Of a DNA stretch of 64,000 nt, positions 33,803 to 46,154 are shown in pieces. Position 1 is the stretch's first letter. Every line of letters starts with the position of its first letter. The translations under genes were made by a program, and so were the position numbers. Below the pieces are notes generated by a model, which saw only the letters and a program-made list of their open reading frames with translations, did not search any database and was not told where the DNA came from. The stretch covers positions 52,897,409-52,961,408 of the forward strand of contig NC_080546.1 in the NCBI RefSeq assembly GCF_028640845.1, read 5' to 3'. This DNA is from Ahaetulla prasina (lineage: Eukaryota > Chordata > Lepidosauria > Squamata > Colubridae).

Positions 33803-33860
33803 AGGACGACCCAAGACCCTTCCGAATAGACCAGCCACCAGAACAAAGGAAAGGTTCTGA

Positions 33861-35280
33861 AATGTCAAAAGCCGCAAACAATCTGAAGCCATTCAATCTG
33901 GCGGAAGAATCATGGGAGCTGTTCATGACAAGGTTCAACTGTTTCCTCAAAGCAAACGACAACCATGGGCTACCGGACAACTGAAAAAGAGTGCTGTTCC
34001 TCCATAACTGTGGACAGTTTTCTGAGTAACGGTGGCCCTAACGGCTCCATCCCCGGTCCAGGCGGTCAACTGGTCGACCCTGAAGGACATCCTATGCTCC
34101 CATGATGCACCAACTTCATCAAAATTTGCCCAACAATATGAATTTTGGCAATGATTCCAGCTAGAAGGGGAGTCTATAAATGACTTCGTCGCCGCTCTCA
34201 GACAAGCGGCATTCCTGGGCGATTACAGGGGATTCCTAGATGATGCCCTACTAGAACAATCCCTGTGCAGAATCAGAGACATCACCCTGCGGCAGCAACT
34301 ACTTTTGAAACACGACCTCACATGGCAGGTCGCAATCGAGGAAGCTAAGGGATATGAGCTGTCCAACAAAGCCGCCGCGAACATGCAGCAGCCTGGTGTA
34401 AGCAGAGCCCCGACGACTGCCCCGATCCACCACGGGTGTTGTGTCTTCGGCTCCTGAGCCTGGCCTCTTGGCAGAGAGTGACTCAGAGAGTGAGCGGGAA
34501 GAGCCGACAGGGCTTCCCTCTGCAGGACCTTCCTCTCTGGCTCCGCTCCAGATTCCAGAGGCAGGCCAGGTGGAGGAGATGACAGCCCTCTTTCTCCCGC
34601 ACCTTCCCCCTCCCAGGCAACACCTCAAGACACAGCTGCTGATAATCAGTCCTGGTTAAATCCCAGGCATCGCAGAAAGGAGAGGCGGGAACAACAAAAG
34701 AAGGGGTGGGGCAGGCCTAGAGAGTGCTGAGTCACAGAGCCACACCCCACAGGGTATAAAAGCGGGAGGAGCTGCTCTATAGCTTCTTGTGACGGACAAA
34801 AATTGACTCTTGGAAACTTTGGCTGCAATATTTCGAGACTAAGAATTTGGCTTCTGGATTTCTGTTTATTTCTGAACTCTTGGTTGCTCCAGCAATGAAC
34901 TGCAGTTACGCTGGCTTCTGAGGAGATAAGAGAACTTGGCAGACAATCGCAGGTTTGTTGCCAGAACAGATATCTGTCGTAGGAATAGATTTCTGGCAGT
35001 TATAGTCAGCTCGCGTGTCTTCTTGGTTGTGGTTGGTGGGGGACAGAACAACAGGACAGTTCAAAGCGAATTACCAGAAGTAAGTTTATCGGAGGCCGGG
35101 GATGATGAGATTGAGGAAGCAGAGGTATTCCAAACAGAGCACCTCCCCAGAAACTTCAGGTTAATGTGTGCCAGCTGCGGGGGCGAACACCACAGGAACA
35201 ACTGCCGTTTCCGTAATGCTACTTGCCGCTGCAGGAAGAAAGGCCATCTGGCCCATGTTTGCCGGGCCATGCTGTCAATT
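33861..35280 (+). pseudogene. Mag-like gag, broken and LTR-interrupted
   Basis: ATG at 33861 starts a gag-like protein (MSKAANNLKPFNLAEESWEL) that stops within about 45 codons. Remnants of the capsid follow (34130-34400: YEFWQ, then LEGESINDFVAALRQA). The nucleocapsid zinc region, CASCGGEHHRNNC then CRKKGHLAHVC, lies at about 35168-35265, on the far side of a 617-bp solo LTR. The first knuckle spacing is irregular. Gag would form the particle; this copy cannot. Confidence 0.8.
34437..35053 (+). mobile_element. Solo LTR (TGTTGTG...ACAACA family), copy 2, inside gag
   Basis: 617 bp with ends TGTTGTGTC and CAGAACAACA and a TATA box in GGGTATAAAAGCGG at about 34755. It splits the Mag-like gag. 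Flanks CACGGG and GGACAG do not match, so either the site was rearranged or the boundary is slightly off. Same family as 25239-25861: same ends, near-equal length, and a comparable acidic then basic reading frame (AESDSESEREE, then RRKERREQQKK in a shifted frame). Confidence 0.75.
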
Positions 35281-35369
35281 CAACTTTCCTGTCATAGAGA
35301 TCGAGTAGAGAAGAAGCCAAATGGCCAGCAACCACTGCGTACGTGCGAACAAAATGGCTGCCACAAAAA

Positions 35370-35712
35370 GAGCGCAAATTCAAGTCAAGTCACTATCGGA
35401 AGTGCCCATGCAAAGCCCAGAGACAAAACATTCACGGAGGTCAGCGTGGATGGACAGCAGATCAAGATGGAGGTTGACACAGGATCACCCATCACCATAA
35501 TGTCATGGAACACAGTCTGAAAATCGCTACCACACATCAAGAAAAACCATCCACAAGCGCAGAGGCTGCAAGTTCATGATTTCCAAGGGAACAGGGTCCC
35601 CGTAGAAGGCATTGCCACCGTAAACATCATTTACGGTCAATACAGAGAGAAGCTACCAGTCACCATCGTCCGGGGTGATCTCCCAAGCCTCATGGGTTGG
35701 GACTGGATCTGA
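35370..35712 (+). pseudogene. Mag-like protease, interrupted
   Basis: KTFTEVSVDGQQIKMEVDTG contains the retropepsin catalytic DTG, followed by SPITIMSW and a TGA stop at about 35518. The next protease segment (HDFQGNRVPV, then LPSLMGWDWI) follows after the stop in the same frame and ends in a second TGA before the reverse transcriptase. Both stops fit CGA decay, which is inference. Confidence 0.75.
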
Positions 35713-35739
35713 CCCCTAGGAATCGTCCTCTATGGGGTT

Positions 35740-36762
35740 TTGGAGATTCAGACAAACTGCAGATACCGGAAGGATGACCTACTTCGCGAGTTACAAGACG
35801 TTTTCACCAGGACTCTGGGCAAGTATGTGGGGACCCCTATTACTTTCAACCTAGACCCTGGGATAGCACCAGTTAGACTTAAAGCAAGGAGGATTTCCTT
35901 TGCCCTTAAACCTAAAATAGACAAGGAACTGGACAAATTAGTCCAGCAGGGGATACTTGTTCCCATCGACCATGCTCATTGGGAAACTCCCATAGTGACC
36001 CTCATAAAATCAGATGGGTCTATCCGCATCTGCGTGGACTACAAGGCAACCCTAAACAAGGCACTGCAGAAGAGCACCTACCCGGTGCCAGTCGTGCAAC
36101 ATTTACTACATTCTCTGGGTCCAGGAATTTTTTTTTTTGCAAAACTTGACCTGGCCCAGGCGTACCAGCAACTACCCATTGACAATACCACAGCAGAAGC
36201 ACAAACAACAGTGACCCACAGGGGGGCATTCAAATGCACCCGGTTACAATTCGGAGTCAGCATGGCACCGGGGCTATTGCAAAACCTAAGGGAGAGACTG
36301 TTGCAAGGAATCCCTGGGGTAGTGCCCTATTTTGATGATGTCCTAATATCGGCTGACCATTATCAACAATTAACATCTCACCTACAAGAAGTCCTGACCA
36401 TTTTCCGAAACGCAGGACTAAAACTAAAAAAGGACAAATGCCAAATTGGGGTACAATCTGTCGAATTCCTGGGCTACAGAATAGACCAGGCAGGCATCCA
36501 CCCCACTGAATCCAAGGTTAAAGCAATCAAGGAAGCACTGACCCCTAGGGACAAAACCGAGCTACAAGCTTTCCTGGGCCTCCTCAATTTCTACTCCGTC
36601 TTCCTCAAACAAAAAGCTACAGTAGCTGAACTCCTTCATAGGTTATTAGCAAACAAGCAGCCGTGGGTTTGGGACAAGAAGGAAGCAACGGCATTTTCAG
36701 AAGTTAAGAAACTCCTAACTGAAGACAGTCTCTTAATACAATACAACCAGACTCTGCCCTGA
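35740..36762 (+). pseudogene. Mag-like reverse transcriptase, open segment
   Basis: A 340-codon open stretch with the Gypsy reverse transcriptase order: ARRISFALKPKIDKELDKLV, VTLIKSDGSIRICVDYKATL, FAKLDLAQAYQQLP, and the catalytic VVPYFDDVLISAD, then LGLLNFYSVFL in the thumb/connection. It ends at 36762 by a frameshift, and RNase H continues in another frame. The catalytic residues are present, but a full Pol cannot be made. Confidence 0.88.
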
Positions 36763-37160
36763 TACTTGTTTGTGACGCATCTCCTTTTGGAGTGGGTGCC
36801 GTTTTAAGTCATCGGCTGCCAAATGGCTCCGAGGGACCCATCGCATATTTTTCCAGGACCCTGTCTAGCCCCGAGCGGAACTACAGTCAACTAGACAAGC
36901 CCTAGCCGCGGTAGCAGGAGTGAAGAAGTTCCATGAATATCTTTTTGGGAGACATTTAGAACTCATTACTGACCATCGTCTGCTGCTAGGACTGTTGGCG
37001 GGGGACCGTCCCATGCCCATTGCATTATCACCCAGACTAACAAGATGGGCTGTTTTTGGCAGCATATAACTATACGTTGGTCCACCGCCCTGGCAAGGAT
37101 GTAACCCATGCTGATGCTCTGAGCAGATACCTGCTCCCGACCCTGGGAAGACCGGCACTG
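36763..37160 (+). pseudogene. Mag-like RNase H, frameshifted
   Basis: Pieces in more than one frame: LVCDASPFGVGAVLSHRLPN, then RNYSQLDK, FGRHLELITDHRLLLGLL, and HRPGKDVTHADALSRY. Catalytic Asp residues (CDAS, TDH) are visible, but the frame shifts at least twice. Confidence 0.8.
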
Positions 37161-37249
37161 CTTATTGACTCTATGGGGCCCTTGACTTCTGCAGTCTTAG
37201 GCTTCGTGGCGCGACATCATTATTAAAACTGTCATGGATTGTTTCCAAA

Positions 37250-38562
37250 GGGGGTGGCCAAAAGGCGAACTGTCAGAGGAATTCAAGGACTTTAGTAACA
37301 AACAAAATTAACTTGCCACACAAGGGGGGTGTTTGTTGTGGGGAGATAGGGTGGTCGTGCCAACGGCACTACGGACTAGGGTCTTAGAAATGTTGCATGA
37401 AAGCCATCCTGGGATAGTCCGCATGAAAGGTCTCACCAGAAGTTACGTGTGATGGCCCCAACTAGATAAGGACATCAAACAATGGGTTGCCAAGTGCACC
37501 CCTTGCCAAGAATCCAGAACCGCCCCCCCCCCGGTTCCATAAGAGAATGGGAACGACCCAGGAACCCTTGGTCCCGTATCCACATTGATTTTGCCGGCCC
37601 ATTTCATGGGAAATACTTCCTGATAGTTGTAGATGCTTACTCAAAATGGTTAGAGGTTTTCATAATGAAATCGACGACAACCGAAGCAGTCATCAGAGTG
37701 CTCCGGAAGCTTTTTGCCACCCATGGGCTTCCGGACACCCTGGTCTCTGACAATGGTCCCCAATTTACTGCATTACAATTCGAAAGTTATTTGGCTGAAT
37801 TGGGTATCCGCCATGCCCTCTCAGCTCCACAGAAACCGAGCATGAATGGTTTGGCTGAAAGATTTGTGCAAGCCACCAAGGAAGCTTTGGCACGATTGGG
37901 CCCAGGGACTGGCAGGAGCGAATTGATACATTCCTAACGGCCCAACACAGCACACCATGTCCAGCCACGGGCTCAAGCCCGGCTGAATGGGACGCAAACT
38001 GAGATGCACCCTTGACCGCCTCAACCCTAATTACTCCCCTGATGGGTACCAAGGGGGAGGGGAAGGGATCAGGGAATTCCAAATTGGTGAGCTGGTTTTC
38101 ACAAGAAATTACTCTGAAGGGCCAGCATGGATAGCCGGCCAAATCATTGAAAAAAACGGCACCAGATCATATAGGGTAAACGTGGGGAATGGGAGAATCG
38201 AACGGAGGCATATTGACCAAATCTGTAAAAGAACAGCCCAAAAACAACCAGGCCCTAACTACAACCAAATTGTTCCAACAGCTAACTCAAGCCCGAGAAA
38301 TCTGGATGACTTATCTGAAGACTTTGGTGTCCAGGGTTGTTCTGAGCCGCCAATAGAGTCCACCACCAACCCATCAGCTAGTAATCCACAAGGGTTTGAA
38401 GAAATAGCCGCCAATAATCCAAAACTCAGGGCCCCCCCAATGGAAGAGCTGGGAGGAACAGAAAACACCTCCGACCAGCATGCTTTCCCCGCCAAAATTG
38501 AACCGTGCATGTCAAGTAGACACCGGGAACACCCTAACTATTTGTGTGATTATGTATGCTAA
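37250..38562 (+). pseudogene. Mag-like integrase, broken
   Basis: The zinc-binding part has HESHPGIVRMKGLTRSYV then CTPCQESR (37390-37520), interrupted by a stop. The catalytic core at 37482-37937 has IHIDFAGPFHG, VSDNGPQFT and SMNGLAERFVQATKE (D, D, E). The C-terminal GRKLRCTLDRLNPNY and LVFTRNYSEGPAWIAGQI block lies at 37987-38562 in another frame. The tail after about 38250 is Pro/Asn-rich and unassigned. Several frame changes. Confidence 0.82.
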
Positions 38563-38607
38563 TTTATGCAAGTTAAAGGCAAAGTGCATTCTGGGAGGGG
38601 GAAAGAG

Positions 38608-38796
38608 TGTTGTGTGTGCTCCCATTGGTGGGAAATTTCAGCGGGAAAAGATTCAAATCCTATTGGTTGCCACCTGACTTCAGGTGTGTATAAAAGAGGA
38701 GCATCCTGCCTGTATTTTTTGCTGAAGTCTCACTCTAAATAAAAGAGCTGTTGTCACTGGTCTGGTCTCGGGTCTCCTCCTTTACCCAATCCAACA
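38608..38796 (+). repeat. Mag-like element 1, 3' LTR
   Basis: 189 bp, a direct repeat of 33596-33783 with five substitutions and one added T. Followed by GTAAG. Confidence 0.95.
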
Positions 38797-38890
38797 GTAA
38801 GTATGAAAAATGGTAATAAGTCACTTCTTTCGGTGCTGTTGTAACTTCAAACAGTCACTAAACAAACTGTTGTAAGACAAGGACTACCTG
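38797..38890. mobile_element. Tc1/mariner-like MITE copy 2, right part
   Basis: Continues the MITE begun at 33338 and ends CAAGGACTACCTG followed by TA (38891-38892). The first five bases are the duplicated GTAAG. Confidence 0.85.
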
Positions 38891-41800
38891 TATTTTTCTT
38901 TTTGAGTCAGCACTGTGGCACTTCTACTTTCTTCCCAAGCCTCTGCGTGATTTGCAAATCACATCAGAAAAACACTCTTTAATTTTCGGCAGAAATCCTC
39001 AGTGCGGCTGGTCATATTTATAGATATTTGTAAGGAGGGAAACCAAGCAAAGATTGAAGTATTTGTGGTATCACATCCAGTAGTAACTCTGAAACTCTTA
39101 GCCTCTAACAAAACATTACCAGAAATTATATAGTTAACTCTATGCCCTAACCAAATCTATATGTTATTCTCTTCTGGTTCATTTATGCCATAAATTTTGC
39201 TTGTCCATATCAGAATGGAATCTGCTGGAATCATTCAACCTATGAATGATGGCCACTGTATTTACAGTTTAAGATTCTACATTATGAGAAAATCCTTGGT
39301 TCCTATAGAATGGCAATGCGCTCACTATCATATACCATGAGCATTACCATGTATTCAGCATGAAGCACATTCAATATTTTGAATATTTGTACAGACTTAA
39401 AATAGGATTATTCCACATGAGGAAAAATGCTAATAAGGAAACCTATGTACATGGAAGACTTCTGCCTAAGCAGATCTTTACATTGTTTCCCTCTTTGACA
39501 ATGACAGCAAAATAAACATGATTAGGGCATAGGGCCAATTGGGACGATTCTATACTGTCTCTTATGAATTCATTAAATAGTTACACATAGAAGAGTTGCC
39601 TAAAGATTTTTGCAATGATCAAAACAAAAGCTAGCTTTAAGCAAACAAGACTTCTTAATATGGGTGAATAACTTTTTAACGTCTGAAGCAATGCATTTAA
39701 TGGCCTAGCTCAATGGTTTGGGGATGGCCAACAGCTGCAGAGAATGGACTGATGATGCTAAGCTTGCACGTATATATTAGTATAGCCAGAATTTGATGCA
39801 GGCTGGGGGGGGGTCTATGTTAAGTCTATTTTAGGTTTGTGCTACATTTTCTTCTATTTTCCATTTTAAGATGGCAAAGACATTTAGCTTGCTCACAAAA
39901 AAACAAAACTACAAATAATCCTTGCTCATTTTAAAAACAATTTATAATAATAAAATATTTGAAATGTGGATATAAAGTTCAAATTATTAGTTTTTTTTTT
40001 CATTTAAAGCTCCCTCAGTCCTTTTTCATCTCACAATATAAGCAATTCGGTAGTGGGAGCTATCATTTTCTAAACCTCTAGTCCAAAGATTTCTTGGATG
40101 CCTGTAAAAAGTATCTTTATGGTATTCCTTGTTAATTTTATGTTATTATCATTTAATATCAGTGTATTTTTGAACAGAAGAAAACTGAAATGATGGCCAT
40201 CTATCTGGTTTGAAACAAAAATGTACTTTTAACACCAAGCTTGTTCAAACACACATTTTAGAAGCATTGATTGTAGTTTTTTGCTATTGTAGCTTTCCAC
40301 TTACTTCCTCTGAAGGAGGCAAAGGCAAGAAAATGACCTGGTAAAAACATTACACTCAGAAGATCAAGATGCTCTAGGAAGTCACACTTTTGTTCTTGTA
40401 ATGTCCTGTGGTGCCACTTATATAAAGTTTTAAGACCGTAGCATTTTCTTTCTCTTCTGGTAAAGAAATTCTTTTACTTTTTCTGTTAAAAGACTTTCAC
40501 ACTGTCTCTTTGAATGGAAGATCTATTTCTGATGCCCGAGGCTATACAGAGTCACAAGGGTACAATATTAATTATTGAATACATACTGTTGCTAGTCTTT
40601 CAAATAATCTTTGGTATGTTTCAATTTGCTGTATTTTTGTAAGACACTTCAATAAAGTCACACTTGGATTTTTTTTCATTTCACCATCCTGAAGGGAGAT
40701 TGATGGATGGATAGATGGATGGAAGGACTGCTGCTGTTGGACCTTGAACAGATTGTTTTTGGCATTATCTTTTAAATCTAACATTCTTTGATTGACCTTG
40801 GCAGACATATCAAAAGTATTGTCTTGCTCTCGCTGAATATAGCTGTCTTTTCCCCTTTTAGCGAATATTTCAGTTGGTTTTGGTGGTTTGAGTTTTTCAA
40901 ATATTTCCAGTTACAATGAAGTACTTAACAATGTCAGTCCTGTCTCGTATCCTCTCATGACTTCCTTTCATCAAGTTTCAAAAGATCTCAAGTCCTCCTT
41001 TTTTTCTGCCCCTGGAAAAAATTTTTGGCCCTTCTCCATGAACTTCATTATTTCCATTCACATTGTTGTATGCTGTCATCAAACGAATGGACTATTCATC
41101 ATGTGTAAACAGTGCGTTACAAATGGGATTTTGACTATACTAACCTTTGTGTTTTACTAGTAGAGCAGAAAATACTGCTTCTGTATGAAAGGGGGATCTT
41201 ACATATGCATGATGGTGCCTTCAAGTGTTCCTTTGGCTGCATGAAATATCTACAGATCAAATGCAACAAACCAAGCATCATCTTACATAACAACTCAAAA
41301 TCCAAATACCTCTGAATGAAAAAGTCAAAGTAGGTGGTGGTCTCACAAAATAAAGCACTGGCTCAGGGCTTCTTCAACCTCATAATCAAGATATCAAGAC
41401 AATCTGGAGAAGGTTCCTCAAAGATTCCGTTTAGTTGACTTACGGACAATAAACACTGAAAACTTATTTGATTATTCACTTACAACTTAGTTATACTAAT
41501 TGGATCTAACACTTAAGACTGTGAGACCCGGGGGCAATGATCATTCAAGGTAGTTTGACTCAGCCTCTTCCCAAATACACCCTTGACAGAAAAAAAAAAA
41601 GCTTGTTTCTTTTTTCAGAGATCTTAAAAACAAGAGCTGGATTATACTGAAAAAGTAACAGGGACAACGGTTTATCTGTTGCAATATCAATGCCACATAT
41701 CCTCTGGGGGTGAAGGTATCCTCAATGGATTTGTTTAATATTCAATGAATATAACTAGTAGTGTGCAACTTACATCAGGTCATGAGTGCTGTTAATTAAT

Positions 41801-42843
41801 TTTCTGCCATTTTGTTAATCTGCTGAGAGCAGAGCTGAGCCTTGACATCTAGAGTGCCAGTCAGCTCTTCCTCATCCAGTGATGCTGTGTGGCAGCAGCA
41901 ATGGAGCTAGCAGAGCTGATTTTTGAACATTTAGCAGCACACCACTGAGTATAACTAACCCACATAAAATATATAGAACAGTTATTTTGAATATCTGTGC
42001 AATATTTCATCAATAATTTTTCATATAACAGCAGTAGCCACACCAGCAGAAGTAGCAGCCATATCACCAGCAATGTTATTCAACATCATCACTAGCATTC
42101 AATATCGCTAAAGATGAGCACATGTTACATGTATGCAGTTCATATTTATTCACGTGGCATGATAAATGTGGAATACCAGGCCCTTTCCCAGACATGTGAT
42201 GGGCATATTGTCCATTGTACACTGCATTTCTGCAAAATGAATATATAACTACTTTAGCTAGAGAAAATTAACGTTTGATTACTCAGAGTAATCATTGTAT
42301 AACAGATTTCATTCCAGATATCTCAGAGAACAAAGCAGGGCTGAATATTCTTTTAATCCTAGAATATGAACTTGTGAATTGGATAATACTGACAATGTCA
42401 GAAAAAAACAATAAAAGCAGGCCAATTAACATTTTCAAAAGAAAAACTGTGGAAACATTAAAGAAATAACATGATGTTTTGGAGGAACTCCTTGAGGACC
42501 CAAGTGTTGGTAGTGATAATAAACCATGTGGAATAGAAGCTTTAAATTTAGAGCGAGGAGAAAGATAAGGAATCAGACACAAGGCAGTTTTATTTTGAAG
42601 GAAGGATCTCATGGTTATTTGGGAGCACACAGCAGCTACAAGCTATTTTCTGGGCTCCAGTTTTTGATTACAAATTTAAAACTAGGTATCAGCTTCAATA
42701 CATGCCAGGATTTTTGTGCAGCTACAGGCACTGAGAGGATGATGGGAGGAACAGATGCCTAGGCATGTAATTCTGGGAACCAGGGTAATGTGCAGCAACA
42801 CATAAAAGAAGGATGGGACTTGATTTGTGCAGTTTTGGCTATC

Positions 42844-42878
<35 letters not shown>

Positions 42879-43540
42879 AACTCTACCCCAGGTTACTGCT
42901 GCTGGAGATAAACCAAATGGTTGCAAAACATGTAATTTAGAGTGGGGAATCTAAAAGTGAGACTTCAGGTGCATTCTAAATATTTTAAAGAGAATAACAA
43001 CAAATTGGAGAGAATTGAGGATTGGAAGCAAAGAAGAAAACAAACAAAGAAGAAAACAAGCTGCAACAAAGATTTCATATAAATAAGGTTGAGCTCAACT
43101 TGAAGAAGACTTCATGTGACTTCCATGCTAACCACAGCAACGCACAGTCAACTCTCATTACAGGAGTGTATTATGTTCTCAGCATTTCCAAGAGAGCAAT
43201 CACAATGCTAATTATTCTTAGGCTCACCTTAAAGAGAATTGTGTCATATTCTATATAATGAAATCTTTTTAGGATAACAACTTCTAATGGCTAGTCTAGA
43301 TATAAGGAGAAAAACAAATAAATGTATACCAAAATTAATGTAAGCACAACCAACATTTCTAATATTATTAGAGGTGTAATTTTAACCTTTAAGCATTTCA
43401 TATGTTCATCGGATTTTTCTGAGACTCTAGTTCCTTACCACAAACTACAGGATTTTGTACAGAATTTCAGAAGTTCACAACGCAGCCTACAGCATTACTG
43501 GTGAAAGGTTATTTTTTGTTTGCATTTGCATCCTGTTAGA
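38891..43540. other. Gene-free AT-rich region
   Basis: About 4.6 kb without recognisable exons. It contains a (CT)n run at about 42848-42874. Open frames such as 40888-41160 and 42292-42630 have no motifs or splice context. Confidence 0.5.
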
Positions 43541-44150
43541 TAGATTTATTTATTTACTTACTTACAATATTTCTATAGCTCTGTGTGGTTCCCAGTGGTT
43601 CATATATTAGGTTATAAAAAACAAGAACAAAATAAAGCTGTTAAAACAATTGCATCAGTTAAGAATAATCTATATCTCTGTAGGGGCTGATCGGTGACCA
43701 TAACAAATAATTCTTGAATTACATTGTCTTTACATCCTTTCCAAAGGACATCAGCATGGGCACTAACTAAATCTCAGAAAAGAGGTACTTCCAGCACTGC
43801 AGAGCAGAAGCATTGACTTTAACATCCCTCTACAAGATGAGAGCATAAGATGTCTATTTGCAGGAGACAAACTGGACTGTGTTTGATAGCTAAGCTGTGA
43901 TGGGCCTTATAGCTAGAGCCAGCATTATGAGTTGTACTCCAAAGCCTACTGGTGTTTTAGAGCTGTTGTAGCTCTTATTCACTAGAAACGCAGCCCACAA
44001 TATTTTGCTCCAATTGCAGTTTCCAAATAGTCTTCAAGGGCAGCACCAGATAAAGTAGATTGCAGTAATCTATCCTGGAAGTGATGAGAATGTGTTTGAT
44101 TTTGATCAAACAGAATTTCTATCTTGCAAAGGTTCAATTTCCTTAAAGAC
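43540..44150 (-). mobile_element. Old L2-like LINE 3' fragment
   Basis: On the minus strand this degenerate sequence follows the C-terminal/3' end order of the 9567-14170 LINE. The + strand CTTCAAGGGCAGCACCAGAT, GTAGATTGCAGTAATCTATC blocks correspond to CTTCAAGGGGAGCCCCATGT, GCGTTGCAATAATCCAAGCG there. It starts at a TTTATTTATTTACTTA tail. Heavily diverged. Confidence 0.55.
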
Positions 44151-44204
44151 AATGCAATTCTAAAACTTCACTAAGCAAACATTATACTGAAACCTAGTTG
44201 TAAG

Positions 44205-44467
44205 TGTTGTGTTGTGGGAATCAATGAAGAGGCAGGACGACAGGAAGTAACTTCAACTCTTTATTTCAAGTCAGTAACTTCTGCAAAGGCTTAGCCCACA
44301 GCACTCCCTTTTAAAGGGAGCTGTCCACTGATTCAGCCACTGACAACGCTTTACTTTTCCCACCATTTGAATCCAGCAATCAGCGGCAGGCATGCAAATG
44401 TCTGGCTAAACTCAGACCTGAGTGAAGCCTACATCCCTGGCTTCACTCGCTATTTCCATATGTAACA
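44205..44467 (-). repeat. Mag-like element 2, 3' LTR
   Basis: 263 bp, direct repeat of 49317-49578. In element orientation it is preceded by the polypurine tract AGAGGGGAGGGG (about 44468-44479). Confidence 0.93.
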
Positions 44468-44937
44468 CCCCTCCCCTCTGGAATAGTCTTACCCAATCAT
44501 TGGGGTCTACAACACGTAGTCACGTAAGTAGGCAGGGCGTTGATGGTTCCTGCCTGACCTGCGCGGTTCATTCAAGTTAGTGGCGGTGGCCTGGGTAGTC
44601 AGGACTGCTGCTGCTCCTGCTCCCTGGCATGGAACCACCTGGAAACTTTCTGTGGGTGTGGCAGACCCAACCTGGCTTACTTCCCCAGAGTCTCATTGCT
44701 GGATGCTTGGCTCTAAAGGTGGGAGTGTGGTTTCCCTTGGGCTTGAGAGTAGGTCCCCTGTGTCTGGGTAGTGTAGGCCGCAATCTATGTTTGTTTTGTA
44801 TCCTGCTCGGGGCAGGACACTGTCTATTCCTATGGTTGTTTCACGTTCAGTTAGGTGCTGATTATTTTTATTATTATTTATTATTTAGATTTATTATTTA
44901 GATTATTTTCGAACTGTCTTAGGCTCAAGTTCCCTAT

Positions 44938-45933
44938 TCAGCCCCGGAGTTGATTTATGTGCCTTCTCCAAACTTTTCCATCCTCTAGTTCTACCTGGTA
45001 TGACTTGGGACCCGTAATGTTAATTATTTTTGCCTTTAACCAGGCAGGGTTCCCTACATAATTGTGAGCATATACTAGATCCCCTAACTGGAAGTTCCTG
45101 ACCTTACTGGTAGAATCGATGGGGATGTCTGTGCTATAATTGGGGTGCAGTCTGTCTAACGGGGATCTTAGCTTTCTTCCCATGAGTAACTCAGATGGAC
45201 TCCTATTCATGGTTGCACTAGGGGTTATACGTTGCATTAACAGGAATTCGTCTATTTTGGCTTGCCAATCACCAGGGCCCATTCTCGCTAATGATTCTTT
45301 GGTCGCTCTAACCATTTGTTCGGCCTGCCCATTACTAGCTGGATTGTATGGCACAACCAATGCATGCCGTATGCCTTGTCCTGCTAAAAAAATCTCGAAT
45401 TGTCTGGCGATAAATTGTGCCCCATTGTCTAAGACCAGGACATCAGGTAACCCGTGGGTGGAAAATACCTTTCTCAACATCTTGGCCATTATGTTTGGCA
45501 TCAAATTGACCTCTAACCATTTTGAGTATGCATCTACAATGATCAAGAATGTTTGGCCTTGGACTGGTCCCATTAAATCTATATGCAATCTCAACCATGA
45601 TCCCCTCGGTTTGTCCCACTCTCTTATGGGTGCCTGGGGTGGCACTGGCCTAGACTCCTGACAGCGGATGCATATTGCCACCCACTCAGTAATGTCCCCA
45701 TCCATGTTGGGGCACTACACATAACTCCTAGCCAGAGCTTTCATTCGCACTATCCTGGGATGACCCCCATGAAGCGTCTCTAACACCTGTTCCCTTAGCT
45801 TTTGTGGAATTACCACCCTGTCTCCCCACAATAGGTACCCCTTCTGTGCTGACAATTCCCATTTTCTATTTACAAACAGTTTGAATTCCTCCCCCCAAGG
45901 TTCCTCTGGCCACCCCTTCCACCCCCAGCTCAA
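44938..45933 (-). pseudogene. Mag-like element 2 integrase
   Basis: The zinc domain starts at 45715-45933 (LHGGHPRIVRMKALARSYV) and stops at a TAG. The 255-codon core at 44938-45705 has CIRCQESRPVPP, LHIDLMGPVQG, LVLDNGAQFIARQF and NPASNGQAEQMVRATKE, the D, D and E blocks. The C-terminal GRKLRSPLDRLHPNY and LVYAHNYVGNPAWLKAKI follow in the same frame. Only one stop separates the zinc domain from an otherwise open integrase, a surprisingly intact piece for an element with ~10% LTR divergence. Confidence 0.85.
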
Positions 45934-46154
45934 AACTTTTCAGAGGACTTTGTCCTTTGCCGACTGACCCGCTATTTCCATTGCTGTAACTGGGCTTGCT
46001 GCAAAGTCCTTGATGAGAAAGACGGGTGCGACTGGTGCAGGGTCTTCTACTAAGTCCAGGAGCGGGCATTGGCTGAGGGCATCTGCATGTCCAATGTCCT
46101 TGCCGGGTCTGTGTCTTAATCTGTAGTTGTAAGCCGCTAGGAAAATTGTCCACC

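Larger units (their letters stand above)
33596..38796 (+). mobile_element. Mag-like Gypsy LTR retrotransposon 1
   Basis: A 5.2-kb Ty3/Gypsy element: LTR 33596-33783, tRNA-Ser primer site, gag, protease, reverse transcriptase, RNase H, integrase, polypurine tract GGGAGGGGGAAAGAG, LTR 38608-38796. The exact duplication GTAAG (33591-33595, 38797-38801) fixes the ends. The LTRs differ at five bases plus one indel in ~188 (about 97% by eye), so it is moderately young. Coding is cut by stops and frameshifts, several of them apparent CGA to TGA changes. A solo LTR sits inside gag. The short LTR and the tRNA-Ser primer suggest the Mag lineage. Confidence 0.92.

Noticed and set aside
34936..35520. 195-codon frame that looks like a gene with a signal-like N-terminus
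   Set aside because: It starts inside a solo LTR and runs by chance into gag zinc knuckles and protease, so the N-terminus is not biological.
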